Source: Tetrastigma voinierianum
Taxonomy: Eukaryota > Streptophyta > Magnoliopsida > Vitales > Vitaceae
Direction: 5' to 3'
Assembly (NCBI GenBank): GCA_016808115.1
Contig: JAEQBH010005395.1
Span: forward strand, 1-64,000
DNA: 64,000 nucleotides
In this document: piece by piece, positions 22,797 through 32,939 of the stretch
Layout: each line of letters starts with the position of its first letter
How positions within the stretch are numbered: position 1 is the stretch's first letter
Translations under genes and position numbers: made by a program
The notes under the pieces: model-generated
What the model saw: the letters and a program-made list of their open reading frames with translations, nothing else
Told to the model about the DNA's origin: nothing
Database searches by the model: none

Positions 22797-25700
22797 GAAG
22801 ATAGAAATTCTATCTTGGGCGATAAGAGGTGTGAATGATTCGATAAAGGAAAATTATCAAAGAACGATCGAACAAACGAGGTGGAGCATGATGCGTCTTG
22901 GCCCAAGGTTCGAGATGAATCTCGTATAGTGCGTAGTCTCGGGGTGGTAGATTTCTGACTGGCCCGCCACCCGAATCTGCGAGGAGTCGTGGGTGGCATC
23001 CTTGTTTTGGGATAAAGAGCGCTTGTCGGCATGGTGGTTCCTTGGTTGCGATTTTGAGTCTATGTTTGTTTATTCGAAAATGGCTGATGATGGGTTTCAA
23101 TGGGCCTTTACAGGGGTGTATGGCCCGGTCGAGAAGAATCTCAGAGAAATTTTTTGGGAGGAGCTTGGCTCGATTAAAGGAATGTGGGATGATCCTTGGT
23201 GCGTGGGTGGTGACTTCAATGCGATTCTCTATCCTGAAGAAAGATCTAAAGGGGGTAGGATTGACAATTCTATGAGAAGAATTGTTGACATCTGAATGAC
23301 ACAGGGTGAGTCTCCGCTTAGGGTGGGCCACTACACAGGCGGGGTGGCCTCGATGGTAGTTAAAGTCCCAGATTAAACCAGTTTGTAGTCTCGTGGAAAG
23401 TTTGTAGTCTCATGGATTTGGAAAACCTTTGTTGCAAAGTGATGCAAAGTTTGCCTTACTAGGCAGTCTCGATCAGCTGCCCGTCTGTTAGATATGGCGA
23501 ATTGAACGGGCCCTTCACCTTTCCGTTTTGAGTTGATGTGGCTGAAATATGCTGGTTTCAAGGAGACTTTGAAAGGGTGGTGGCAAAACTTTCAGTTTCA
23601 TGGATCTTACAGTTTCATTCTCTCCGCAAAGCTAAAGGCCCTGAAAGGTGTACTAAAGATTTGGAACAGAGACGTGTTTGGCAAAGTAGATACTAACAAG
23701 AAGGATGCTCTGCGTAGGATGTCTTATTGGGATGATCTTGAGGAAAGGGGCCAGCACTTGAGGAAGGCCGAGGGATTCGCGTTAATGCGGCGGCTTGAGG
23801 TGGGCCCTCGGCGGGAGATCTCTGAGGCAAAAAATCGAGAGACTGGCTAAAGGAAGGAGATAGGAACCACGGGGGTTCTTCCACGGGATGGCTAACGCCA
23901 CGGGAGAAGAGAATTACATTAAAAGTATTAGCATCAGCGGTAGAAAACTAGAAAAGAGGCAGACAAGATGGTTTGATGGCGGCCTTCGAACTTGTCGGCT
24001 CTGGCGGATGGAGTCCTTCACCCGGTTGGAAATCAATGAGATAGGGGCGGAAGAAGCGGCGAGGCTGGAGGAAAGTTTCTCTGAGGCAGAAATTTAGATT
24101 TCTTGTTCGGCCTTAATAGTGTGAGGCCCCGGGCTGGGGCCAGTTTCAGTGCTTTACGGATATTAAATTTGGAGTTTGTGAAGAAGGAGGTCGTAGGTTT
24201 CTTCGGGAGTTTCGTCGGCCCGGTTGTGAGAATCCCAGATCGACATTTTGGGTGATTCCTAAAACAAGCGTTGAGGACTTCAGGATTTAGGCCCGATGGG
24301 AGGATTATAAGATTTTTAATACCGTTCTAGCCAGCGAATTAAGAGGGTCTTGGATAAGGTGATTTCTAGGTCTCAAAACCTTTGTTAAGAATTGACAGAT
24401 TCTTGATGCAGTCTTGGTGCTAATGAGTAGTAGGCTGACCATGAGAAGAAAGGAGCGAGAGGTGGTGCATGGCTCGATATTAAGAAGGCATACGACAGTA
24501 TCAGTTGGGAGTTCCTATACCAGGTCATGAATAGGATGGGTTTTGGCAGTCGGTGGTTAAGCTGGATAAAATGGTGCATTTCTGACCTCCCTTCGGTTCT
24601 CTTCGCGGTTCCCCAGTGGTTTCTTCCCGAGCTCACAGGGTTGAAACGGTGACCACTTTCTCCCATATCTATTTGTAATAGGAATGGAATTTTTCGGCCG
24701 TTTAATAAACCGTGCGGTGGAAGGAAATTTTTCTTGTGGCGAGTTGCGGGTTAGGAGAGGGGAGGGATCACGTCTCTCACCTCCTGCAGCCGACGATACA
24801 ACGATTTACGCGGTGGCTGCAGGCAGGATAAAGTATCTTAGCTGGATTTTGATGTGGTTTGAAGCGCTGTCGGGTTTGAAGATTAACTTAAACAAGAGCG
24901 AAATCATACCAATTGGGGCGTGGATAATGTGGAGGAGTTGGCTTCTGAGTTGGGGTGTAAGTTGGATCTCTCCTACGCCTGCACGGGACTTCAGCGCGAA
25001 CATGGGCTCTTGGGTGTGGGACTCGATCGAAGAGATTAGAAAGACTAGCTTCTTGGAAGATCAGTATATTTCTAAGGGTGGTAATTCTGCTCATCATGAC
25101 ACCTTGTCAATTTACCAATTCTTATCTACTCTCTTTCGTATGCGCCGAAGTGTGTCTTAGGATTGGAAAGGATTGAGCAATTTCTGCGGGAGGCGATCAT
25201 GATAAGAAAATTTCTTTGGTTAAATGGGCCACAGTGTGCACTGATAAGCGGAAAGGTGGCATCGGGATAAAGAGCTTCCCAGCGTAGAATAAGGCTCGCT
25301 AAGCAAATGGAATTTGGAGGTTTTGCGGTAAGAGAATTCGCTTTGGAGGAGGGTCGATTCGATGTAAATTTGGCGAATCACACGGAAGGCCCGAAAACTA
25401 TACTGCTGATGCCGAGAGGTGGTTGAACCGGTTGTGGAAGGGAGATCGGGAAAGAGTGGCCAGTTTTCGGAACTGTTTTGCCCTTGGGGATGGAAGAAGG
25501 ATCGATTTAAAAGATGTATGGTGCGGTGGGAGGCTTTGTGTACTATGTTTCCCTCCTTTATAATTTGGCTCACGAGCAAGGAGAATTTAGAGTGCGAATG
25601 CGGGAGGCGCGATGGGAATTTGGATCTTTGGTCTGACCTTCTAAGATCTCAGATGATTGGGAGATTGAAGAGATGTGAATTTCTTCAAATTCTCCATGAC

Positions 25701-26258
25701 CCGAAATTTACGGGCCAACGGGAAGATATGCTCTTATTAGAAGGAAGTTAAGGCAAAAGTTTCTCGGTTAAGGCCAGTATCTGAAAGGTACGATATTTCC
25801 CGCCTTTGATTTCCCCATCTTTCGATTTGGAGTCGGTTGTACCTCAAAAAAATTGGCATCTTTACTTGGGAAGGCTGCTTGAGGCGAAATCTTTCAGCTG
25901 GATAATCTCGGCTTGTCAGCGGAATGGCACATGACGGATGCTTTTACGTGTGAGGGAGGAGGAGGAGATCATAGACCATTTACTGATCCATTGCAGAAGT
26001 GCTAAAATGTTGTGGGACTTGCTTTTGTCAATTGGTGGGGTTAGTTGGGTGTTTCCCATCTCGGTCATTCCACCGCTGCTTTGGCAAAGGTATTTGTGGG
26101 AAAGAAAGCGGAAAAAAATTTGGATAGCGGCCTTGTGTGTTTGTTTTTGGACTACATGGTGTGCTAGAAGCGGGGCGGCGTTCGAGAACAAGGTGGCCTC
26201 TGACGAAAAGTTAAAATTAATTTTGTTTCGATTTGGAGTTGGGCGGCTTTGTTTGTAA
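22797..26258 (+). pseudogene. LINE-3 ORF2: endonuclease, reverse transcriptase, zinc-binding region
   Basis: The endonuclease starts with ATG at 22797 (MKIEILSWAIRGVND). After a frame break it continues with ASLFWDKE (about 23.0 kb), FQWAFTGVYGPVEKN (about 23.1 kb) and CVGGDFNAILYPEERS (about 23.2 kb), which carries the GGDFN motif. Reverse transcriptase is recognisable from the IKKAYDSISWEF-like text (about 24.48 kb), ADDTTIYAV (about 24.79 kb) and LSWILMWFEALSGLKINLNK (about 24.84-24.90 kb). The C-terminal zinc-binding part reads EEEIIDHLLIHCRSAKMLWD (about 25.96 kb) and CVCFWTTWCARSGAAFENK (about 26.14 kb). GC content is higher than in LINE-1, consistent with a different age or subfamily. 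Frameshifts and stops abound. Confidence 0.8.
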
Positions 26259-26431
26259 TGACACCACAAACTACATGTAGATTTTCTCACATGGTTGGGG
26301 TGTAGGTAGTTTTTTTTTTTGGTTTTCTTTTTTGTCTTCTGTGTGTTTGGTTTCCTTTTGTCCACTTCCTGTGTACTCTTTGGAAGCTCCTTTTTATAAT
26401 ACTTGCTTTTTACTGATAAAAAAAAAATGAC

Positions 26432-27184
26432 TCTAGAGTCAATGACCCATTTGGAGGAAGAGGAAATAAGACGTGTTAGGTTTACATTTCGACGAACATA
26501 GTGCCTAGAGTGAGGCACCATGATGATACATGAGCATACCGAAACCTTCGATTTCTATTTTGTAATTTCTTACAATCCGTATGCCACTGGATTAAAGCGT
26601 GTATTTTACGACTCCACGCAGGGTTTCTTGTCAGTTATAGGAGCATATCTAACTCAAACAAGCCTTTGAAACTTCGAAAAATACAAAAAAAAAAAAAGGA
26701 TTCTTGCACATAAAATGACCACTATTCCGTAGAAAGCACCACACCCAGGGTAGGTGGAATACACCAAACCTCAAACACTTTGTTGATGCCACTAGATCAC
26801 AAAACAATCAATGAAAAATCACGAAACCTTGGGAACGAGGGCGTAGAGACACAAAAAAGCACAGTAGCGAGATCCAGTATCGAAGCAGGAAACCCGAGTG
26901 GGCCCAGAGGACCCTGCTCGGCATCGGATGACACTGGAGGAGGAAGTCGGAGCCGGAATAGTCCCCTACATCCCCACACCAGCGGCGCGTGAGCTCCATG
27001 TGCATGTTTTCCAATCACTGGATTTTGTTGACAGACTCATTGGCGGCCAACGAAGCTCCTCAGGTCGGCGGTGAGATCCCACTCTCCCTCAAAATAGGTT
27101 TTTTCAAAAACACCTCTCACAGCTCTCTTGAGCACTTCGAAAAACTGCCTAATTGCAATCTTAAATTCTTGAATCAGGGCCACA
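26432..27184 (-). other. Copia leader and gag region, degraded, with protease start
   Basis: This lies between the 5' LTR/primer site and the interrupted protease. Near 26.46-26.43 kb minus-strand text SSSSKWVIDSRVI marks the protease active site (family motif W-(I/V)-(I/V)-DSGAS). Here the Gly-Ala-Ser is altered to Arg-Val-Ile. Between about 26.5 and 27.18 kb no gag motif reads cleanly; a GC-rich block at 26.84-27.0 kb stands out. Internal deletions are likely because the distance is too short for a complete gag. Confidence 0.55.
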
Positions 27185-27196
27185 GGCTGCGTACCA
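27185..27196 (-). promoter_or_regulatory. Copia primer-binding site (initiator Met tRNA type)
   Basis: Immediately inside the 5' LTR the minus strand reads TGGTACGCAGCC, close to the usual plant primer site TGGTATCAGAGC complementary to initiator methionine tRNA. It shows which LTR is the 5' one and fixes the element's orientation. Confidence 0.65.
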
Positions 27197-27395
27197 TGTA
27201 GAAGAACAAAGAGAGGAATTGGGAGAATGAATTCCTTTATTATTTTCCATTGAATCATCATTGTATATATATACAAGCGGGTTAGTCTATACAATAGGTA
27301 AGCCAATCTATCATTCCTAATAGGTTACAACCCTACAAGTCAAGCTTCCTAATAAGTTACAATCCTATATGTTAAGTATGATACATACAATAACA
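27197..27395 (-). repeat. Copia 5' LTR
   Basis: A 199-bp LTR starting TGTTATTGTATG at 27395 and ending TTCTACA at 27197 on the minus strand. It matches the LTR at 15520-15698. A TATATATATA stretch (27263-27274) may serve as the TATA region. The right edge abuts GTTTA (27396-27400), the duplicate of 15515-15519. Confidence 0.9.
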
Positions 27396-27400
27396 GTTTA

Positions 27401-28794
27401 AAACTTTAAATAAAAGCAAAAAGGGGGCTTAGAAGTTAAATAGTCTTTCTATTCTCAATGAGGCTCTCCCTTGCGAAGAGAGTTGGCCCTTTGCGAATAA
27501 GAAAGGGGCCTTTTGGAATTAAGTAATTAACGAGAAGTATGGGGAGGATCAAGGTGTCTGGGGTGTTCTTTTGAAGTGAGGGAGGGGTACGGTGTAGGAT
27601 TATGGAAAGCAATTAGAAATTTGTTTCACCTAGTCAGTAGTAGACTCTCCTTTGTGATGGTTACTAGGCATAAGGTGAACTTTTGGAGAGAGGTGGTGTG
27701 GGACTACACTGTTGTGATTCCTTCCCATCATTGTTTGCTTTAACCACTACTTAATGAAGCTTGGGTGAAGAATGTATGGGGCTCCTTAGAAGGTGGAGGA
27801 AGTTGGAACTCCTTTTTTTCTATACCTTTTTAATGATGAAGAGAACTTTTTGTCTGGGAAGAGAGTGAGTTTGGTTAAAGGAGGATAGGTTGCAGTTAAT
27901 GGAACACCAAGTGTGGTGAGTTAGTCGTCAAGTTTTTCTACCAAGCCATGGAGTCAGGCTCTTCAACGCTTTTCATATGCAACTCATTTGGATTTTGTGC
28001 ATTCAGCCAAAAGTAAGCTTCTTTGTTTGGAAAGCAACATGGGAAAGGCTTTAACTTTGGAACAAGGTTTTTTTTTTTTTTAATTTTATTTCCTATTTTC
28101 AATTTTTTTTTTTGGTAAATTTTGTTACCTCATTTGGAGTTGGATTTGAGCCTAGAACCTCATATCCCCTCCCCCACCCTTTATCACTTGAGCTAGGCTT
28201 CAAAGGCAAATTTGAACTAAGTTAAGAAGACAACTATTGCTTTAGCAAATAGATTTTATCATTGTCAAGGGAAAGAAGAATTCACTGATCACCTGGTTTT
28301 ATGGGAGTTGTTCTTTACTCTTTTTGGAGTCTCTTGGTGATGGCTTCCCTGGTTAGGTAAATGCTTTTGGATGGAATGAGTGTTTTTGTGGGTAGAAACC
28401 ATAAAGAAGTTTGGAATGTGGAATCCTTATTCCTTGTGCATTCTCTGGACATTTTAGAGGCAAGAAATGGAATAGCTTTTGAAGAAGATGTGCTGTCCTT
28501 CCAAAAGTTAATAGGTCCAATAGGTACTTCGATTTATTTTAACTTTGATCAAACACTAAATTGTTTATGAAGGATGGTCCTCCAATATTATTGGTTTTAT
28601 TGATGGGGTGGACTGTCGTTTACAGTGATGGGGTTATTGTTTCTGGGTGTATCCTTTTTAACAGTTTTGAGTTCAGGTGCAAACATGAGGAGGTGAGTGT
28701 GTTTGTCTTGTATATTCCAGCAGCCAGCCAGCCCACTTTTTTTTGTGCCTCTTTGTAATAAATACACTTCTATTTACTTAACCAAAACAAAAAA
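27401..28794 (+). pseudogene. LINE-1 ORF2 C-terminal part and 3' UTR
   Basis: After the copia duplication the LINE text resumes. It runs through SFPSLFAL-like wording (about 27.73 kb), QPKVSFFVWKATWE (about 28.01 kb), then, beyond the SINE, zinc-binding text with FYHCQGKEEFTDHL (about 28.25 kb) and RNGIAFEEDVLS (about 28.47 kb). The 3' UTR follows, with a T-run and a short A-rich end. Relative to LINE-2 and LINE-3 this is the expected continuation after the FLWGGG region at 15.47 kb. Multiple stops are present. Confidence 0.75.
28070..28214 (-). mobile_element. tRNA-type SINE inserted in LINE-1
   Basis: On the minus strand a head with a box A-like TAGCTCAAGTGAT and a box B-like GGTTCTAGGCTCAAATCC is followed by a short body and a long A tail (seen as T-runs at 28070-28081 and near 28103-28115). 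It is flanked by AACAAGGTT (28061-28069) and AACTAAGTT (28215-28223), which match at 7 of 9 positions. Excision restores the LINE protein text (TLEQ then KKR-like). Boxes A and B are the internal RNA polymerase III promoter of tRNA-derived SINEs. Confidence 0.75.
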
Positions 28795-28801
28795 CAACAA
28801 A

Positions 28802-29470
28802 TTTTTATATAGATTTCTTATTATTTCTCCGATACATGGGCTTCTAGAGATCTTCTCCATGGAGTATTACTTAGAGTTAGAGGCCTTGAGCCAATGACGT
28901 GAGTTTTCTTTTATTTAGGAGGTGTCTTACAGCATAATTAGGACAATAAACCAACTGAAGTTTTAAATAGACTTGGGGGATCGATCAATTTGGCACTATT
29001 CAGACATTTTATCTGCAAATTTCCGGTGTTTAATAATCCATTCCGTATCTCAAAGAGTAGTAGTAGGTCATCTACAAGCACAAGGCCATTTTGGTTAGTG
29101 TTGTGTTGTCATGAAAACATAAGACGCAAATTGATATCTTCCTCAATCCTCAATATTACTTAAAGAACAGGAGGAGTATATTAGGTCCATTATTAAGGCT
29201 TCAAAGCAAGCAGGAAAGATCCATCACCATTGAGTCTAAACCCCAGTACATTTTACCCTGTCACTTGGTTATCTTTTATTACGCAATATGTGCAGGTTGA
29301 AAATGGGTTTGAGGAACAGGTGGCTTTGTTTTTTAGTTAATGTTGAATATAATTTTTTTGGTTTAATATTAAATAGTATTTAATAGTATTAAGTTATTTA
29401 TTTTTTAACATTGGATAATGAGTGCTGTTAGCTCTCTTTTTTGTTGACTGAGAATGATATTTCCTGTATT
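28802..29470. other. Intergenic DNA, nothing recognised
   Basis: AT-rich DNA between the end of LINE-1 and the next LTR. I see no coding stretch with known motifs and no repeats beyond short A/T runs. Confidence 0.5.
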
Positions 29471-29768
29471 TGAAAATGAAACTACAAATAGAAAAAGTCG
29501 AATATCTTCATGAGATAAAGCCACATGAGAGTCCGATAATTTTAATGCCTTGTAGTTATTTATTTAATTGTATTTTTCGGATTTATCAGATTTAGTCTTT
29601 AGTTTATTTATTAGGATTTTGGGATTATCAATTTAGGATTTTGTTTATCTTATAAATAGTATGTTATTGTTTTGAGTAAAAACTTGATTAATATTGAAAG
29701 CTTGAATTTTATTAAGTTTATTTTATTCGACTTTCTTTTAATTTATTATTATTAATATTTCATTCGAT
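29471..29768 (+). repeat. gypsy 5' LTR
   Basis: Shared with 38939-39231 through GTTATTTATTTAATTGTATT, TTAGGATTTTG with TTATAAATA, TATGTTATTGTTTT and TTCTTTTAATTT blocks. TATAAATA near 29.65 kb is a likely promoter element. The start is approximate because the first 50 bases are diverged. Confidence 0.7.
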
Positions 29769-30179
29769 TTAGTATCGGAAAGGCGTAAGCTTGTCAGAGA
29801 TCGAGTTATTTACTTTTTATTTGAAGTGCTTTGTTTTGTTTCTTTCAAATCGTCCTCAGTCTTCATTCAAAACCTTGCTTTTCATTTTTCTCTCTTTAAT
29901 CTCAAACCCTAGTAGGAGCATTCAAAGGGAGAAATTCTCTGACCTTCCATTAGGCTAGGCTACCATTCTTTGAAGTTTATTTTCTTCTCTTCGTCTACGG
30001 CTTCTCTACTTGCCAAGTAGGTGGTGGAGGGGTTGTTAAGGAGTCAAAAAGTGAAGAAGCACCCGAGCTTGTGGAATTGGCGAAGTTGAAGGAAAAGTTT
30101 CAAATTACACTGGAACTACCCTAAGATATAAAGTATATCTCTTTGTTGAATTTTTGCAGTGATTTAACACCGCAAGCTT

Positions 30180-30545
30180 CTGGTTTTGGCTTAATTGTTT
30201 CTTGATTTGTGTGGCGACAACGCCGAGGGGCTGTTCCACCGGTGTAAGATTTGCGACTTTGACATCCACCCGTTCTGCACTAAACTCCCTGAGTATGTGC
30301 CCCACCTCCTCCACTCAGAACATCAATCAAAATTTCAGACTTCGTCCCCCTGCCCCCCCCCAGTTGGTGCAGGGTCTGCGAAATCAAGTTCCACGTCTTC
30401 GAATCGCTGGCACAGATCGTTTTTCAAGATCAGCATTTCTAGCGCTTTGGCCGTTCCTTTGTTTCAGTTTCTGCTCTCCCCTGCAGGTTGCTATCTTCTG
30501 TTATTGTTGCCGTCTCGCCTTTGCTCATCCTGATTTGCCATTGAT
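30180..30545 (+). pseudogene. DC1 (C1-like zinc finger) domain gene fragment
   Basis: The frame from about 30195 reads DLCGDNAEGLFHRCKICDFD and then IHPFCTKLPEYVPHLLH, a typical plant DC1 unit with paired cysteines, histidines and the HP-C core. DC1 proteins form a large plant-specific zinc-binding family, probably in stress and signalling roles. After a C-run at 30352-30360 the next unit (SWCRVC, about 30.36 kb) is out of frame and then lost. The normal DxCG start is partly damaged. The fragment lies inside the leader of a gypsy element, so it is either captured host sequence or an older host gene fragment caught between LTRs. Confidence 0.7.
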
Positions 30546-30963
30546 CATTTGAGAAATTGTAGGCGTCTTAAAGGTTCTTTAATGGGAATTACATTTGCTA
30601 CTTTGAAAAGCTCAGTTAATATTGGTATTGGCAGTATTTTGTTTGATTGTTTTAGATTTAGTTTATTTGATGAAGCGTAAAGCGTATTTAAAAAAAATAT
30701 ACTTTGTTTTTTTTTTAGTTTATTCTTGCGTGGCCGTGCGATATGTGATATATAATCGCGTTACGTTTTAGATTTGTGTTTGTTGCGTTAACATTATAGT
30801 TTATAAATTTAACACTCGGTGGAATTTTAGATCTTATCTGACTATATCGACCACCAAAGTATTGTTGCATCTTCTTCCCCCAACGAATGATCAGTGAGAG
30901 ATTCAATAATTTTGACTTAAGGCTACGGGCCTTTATCTCGAGATCCCAAATGATAGTCTGGAT

Positions 30964-31284
30964 TTGTATTCTTTCGTCATTCGTGATGTGATAAAGCACA
31001 ATTGGTTGGTCAACTGCGTCGGTAGTAATTTAAATTCAATGTGTGGTCGATTGGCTGACGTCGATCTATGCACCGAGCAAGCAAACTCGTCTGACCGTAA
31101 AAAATGGACTTGCTTAAAACATGCGGGTAAGCGTAAGGATGGTGATATGTTGATGGCGTTAGGAAACCGCGTCGAGATTCGACCTGCGCCTTTGGGGTTT
31201 AAGTCATACGGGGTTTACATCCAATATGATGAATTCGTAAATGGTTTGTATGACAGATTTGGAGTAAAAAATAAACTTGGGTAG
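30964..31284 (+). CDS. Unrecognised 106-codon reading frame in gypsy leader
   Basis: This open frame has protein-like composition with several cysteines (NCVGSNLNSMCGRLADVDLC), a basic region (RKKWTCLKHAGKRKDGD) and a C-terminal part reading RPAPLGFKSYGVYIQYDEFV. It ends before gag begins at about 31.44 kb. I do not recognise it. It could be a captured host exon or an extra element protein. It lacks transmembrane or signal features, and translation is not established. Confidence 0.3.
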   Translation: MYSFVIRDVIKHNWLVNCVGSNLNSMCGRLADVDLCTEQANSSDRKKWTCLKHAGKRKDGDMLMALGNRVEIRPAPLGFKSYGVYIQYDEFVNGLYDRFGVKNKLG

Positions 31285-31439
31285 TAATTCGATTGTTCAG
31301 CAGCCTCCACTGGGTTACCTCTGACGGGGGGACCTTCGGTTTAACTTGGGTGATCGATTCCAAACTGCTAATGTCAACTTCCCATTAGATTACCAACCAC
31401 AGTGAGCTTACCAACAAAATCAAGTGAGAAGATGTCTCT

Positions 31440-32010
31440 CGGCGATCTAGAGCCCCAGGGTTAATGGTATTTGGGGTAGAGATCGGGATATGCGAGTTAG
31501 ACAGCGCCGAAGGGACATCACAAAAAGTTAAGGTTAGTGCTCCACGAAGATTTGATGGTAGAATGGATCTAATGTTTTCTCTTATTGGTTAGTTGCTATT
31601 GAAGAATATTTTGATTGGTATGAAATGATTGATAGTGAACGGGTTTAGTTTGCTAAAAATGAAATTAACGGTCCCGGCTAAGATGTCTCTTGTCAAATGT
31701 GTTGCAAGACATGCTTAAATCTGAGTGAACCACCCATCATTACGATAAGAACATTATGAAGCGAGTGCGAGAAAAGTACATTCTCAGTCATATAAGAGCC
31801 CGATTGTTTTCCATCATGATTAATCTAAAACAAGCGACTCTTAGCGTGGTGAATACTCTACTAAATTTGAGGAAGCTAGACTTAGGTGCTAGTAGATTCT
31901 ATGTTGAGGACCAATTCTGCCATTGCACTCGCTTTGTTAATGGTCTCAGATTCGACATTCAAAGAATGATTCGATTGCATGCTCCACCTTTGTAGAATGT
32001 ATACAAAAAA
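31440..32010 (+). pseudogene. gypsy gag
   Basis: The frame-broken sequence gives GRDRDMRVRQRRRD (about 31.48 kb), then AIEEYFDWYEMIDSERV (about 31.60 kb), then ARKVHSQSY/KYILSHIRARLFSIMIN (about 31.78-31.83 kb) and QFxxxTRFVNGLRFDIQRMI (about 31.91-31.97 kb). These are gypsy capsid landmarks in order. A 79-codon open stretch at 31756-31995 is the longest surviving part. The product would package element RNA. Confidence 0.75.
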
Positions 32011-32329
32011 GCCTTAGAAGTCGAGTTGATAGACCTTCACTCTTTTGCACACATAGGGTCGATCCATGCATCGTCGAGACAGTATCTATGCCTCGCAACA
32101 TTCGAGCAAAGAGTCTGGTTCTGTGCTTCTCTTAACATTCTTCTGCATGCGATCTAAGGCTAGTAATTCATCGGTTATGCGTCATAAAGTGTCATCATAA
32201 GTGTCGTATTAGATCGTTGTCCCAATGCATTGGCATTAGATGTTGAACAAAGTATTTTGGAGAATGAGGAAGACAATTATTGATCCTTTAAGAGTATTAC
32301 AAGTGATGAAGGAGATTTATCTTCATGAA

Positions 32330-32900
32330 AATTGTGATGAAAATGCGTGTGTTGGTGTGGTTCGATGTGTCTTATCCACAGCGCGTAGATGATGATCATT
32401 GGAAGCGCACTAGTTTTCACTTGGTCATCACAGTGGAGATAAAAATGTAAGTTAGTGATTGATGGGGTAGTTCAATGAATGTGGTTTCTAAGGATCTTTT
32501 GTTAAATTGGCCCAAACCTGAAAGTAGGAGCCACATCGAATCCATTTAGAGTTGCTTAGGTGAATGACCATACTTGCACATCACTCGAAGGTGTGGTCTC
32601 TATTCAAATGGGGGATTATAAGGATGAAATCTATTGTGAGTCTTTACCAGTAGATGTTGCCCATGTTGTTCTTTTGACCGCCCATGGCACATGATCTTAA
32701 TGTTGCAATTTTGGTAAAAGATAACATTTATTCCTTTAAAGTACGAGGGTAAGAACATTTATTTTGAGACCTACTTTAGAAACCTAAAGTTTGCAATGGT
32801 AAACATGACATCTCTAAACTTCTGAAAGGAATTTGCATATTTAAAATGTAGCAGTTTGAGAGGGCTTTGAGTGGTATGTGCTTAGCATTAGTGGCAAAGA
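32330..32900 (+). pseudogene. gypsy aspartic protease
   Basis: Frame-shifted text includes SIQMGDYKDE-like (about 32.60 kb), a PVDVAHVV-like block (about 32.65 kb), DLNVAILVKDNIYSFK (about 32.69-32.74 kb) and downstream KNIYFETYF-type wording. These are the C-terminal half of gypsy retropepsin and its linker to RT. The catalytic DSG motif is not clear. Numerous stops are present. Confidence 0.6.
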
Positions 32901-32939
32901 AGTTGTCCCAGTTCTTGATTGTCGATGTTCCTTTGGAAG

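Larger units (their letters stand above)
22500..26426 (+). mobile_element. LINE-3: L1-type LINE inserted in the copia protease site
   Basis: The copia protease motif WVIDS (minus strand, about 26.45 kb) is cut just after its catalytic Asp-Ser. The following DHM resumes at 22.49 kb, so this LINE split the protease codons. ATGAC at 22495-22499 and at 26427-26431 is a short candidate target duplication. Organisation is an ORF1-like segment, endonuclease, reverse transcriptase, zinc-binding region, a 3' UTR rich in T, and a short A tail (about 26418-26427). Confidence 0.85.
15520..27395 (-). mobile_element. Ty1/copia retrotransposon inserted in LINE-1, itself split by two LINEs
   Basis: Both LTRs are present: 3' LTR at 15520-15698 and 5' LTR at 27197-27395. 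They share extended similarity and have TG...CA-type ends. The 5 bases before 15520 and the 5 after 27395 are both GTTTA, an exact 5-bp target-site duplication of the length copia integrases make. Internal order on the minus strand from 27.2 kb downward is primer-binding site, gag/leader, protease motif (interrupted by LINE-3), integrase, start of reverse transcriptase (interrupted by LINE-2), rest of reverse transcriptase, then the LTR. RNase H is missing. Net copia length after removing the LINEs is about 3.6 kb. Confidence 0.9.
13765..28794 (+). mobile_element. LINE-1: L1-type LINE split by a copia insertion
   Basis: The 5' piece (13765-15519) carries reverse transcriptase and the 3' piece (27401-28794) carries the remainder of ORF2 plus the 3' UTR. 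The protein text joins across the gap: the piece ending at 15519 reads PHLVRWETICL-like, and the piece starting at 27401 resumes with the KGGL-type segment. This is exactly the order seen in LINE-2 at 19.47-19.54 kb. A short A-rich tail ends near 28794. CAACAAA at 13758-13764 and at 28795-28801 may be the target-site duplication, but it is low-complexity and weak. The endonuclease part is absent (5' truncated). Confidence 0.75.

Noticed and set aside
22810..23331. 173-codon open frame on - over the LINE-3 endonuclease
   Set aside because: Antisense shadow of the endonuclease coding region.
25916..26521. 201-codon open frame on - across the LINE-3 end
   Set aside because: It joins the copia protease motif to the reverse complement of LINE-3 3' sequence through an insertion junction. 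It is not a real gene, although it usefully marks the junction.
28070..28214. Functional tRNA gene
   Set aside because: Box A and B-like words are present, but there is no cloverleaf with proper stems, and an A tail with target duplication shows a SINE.
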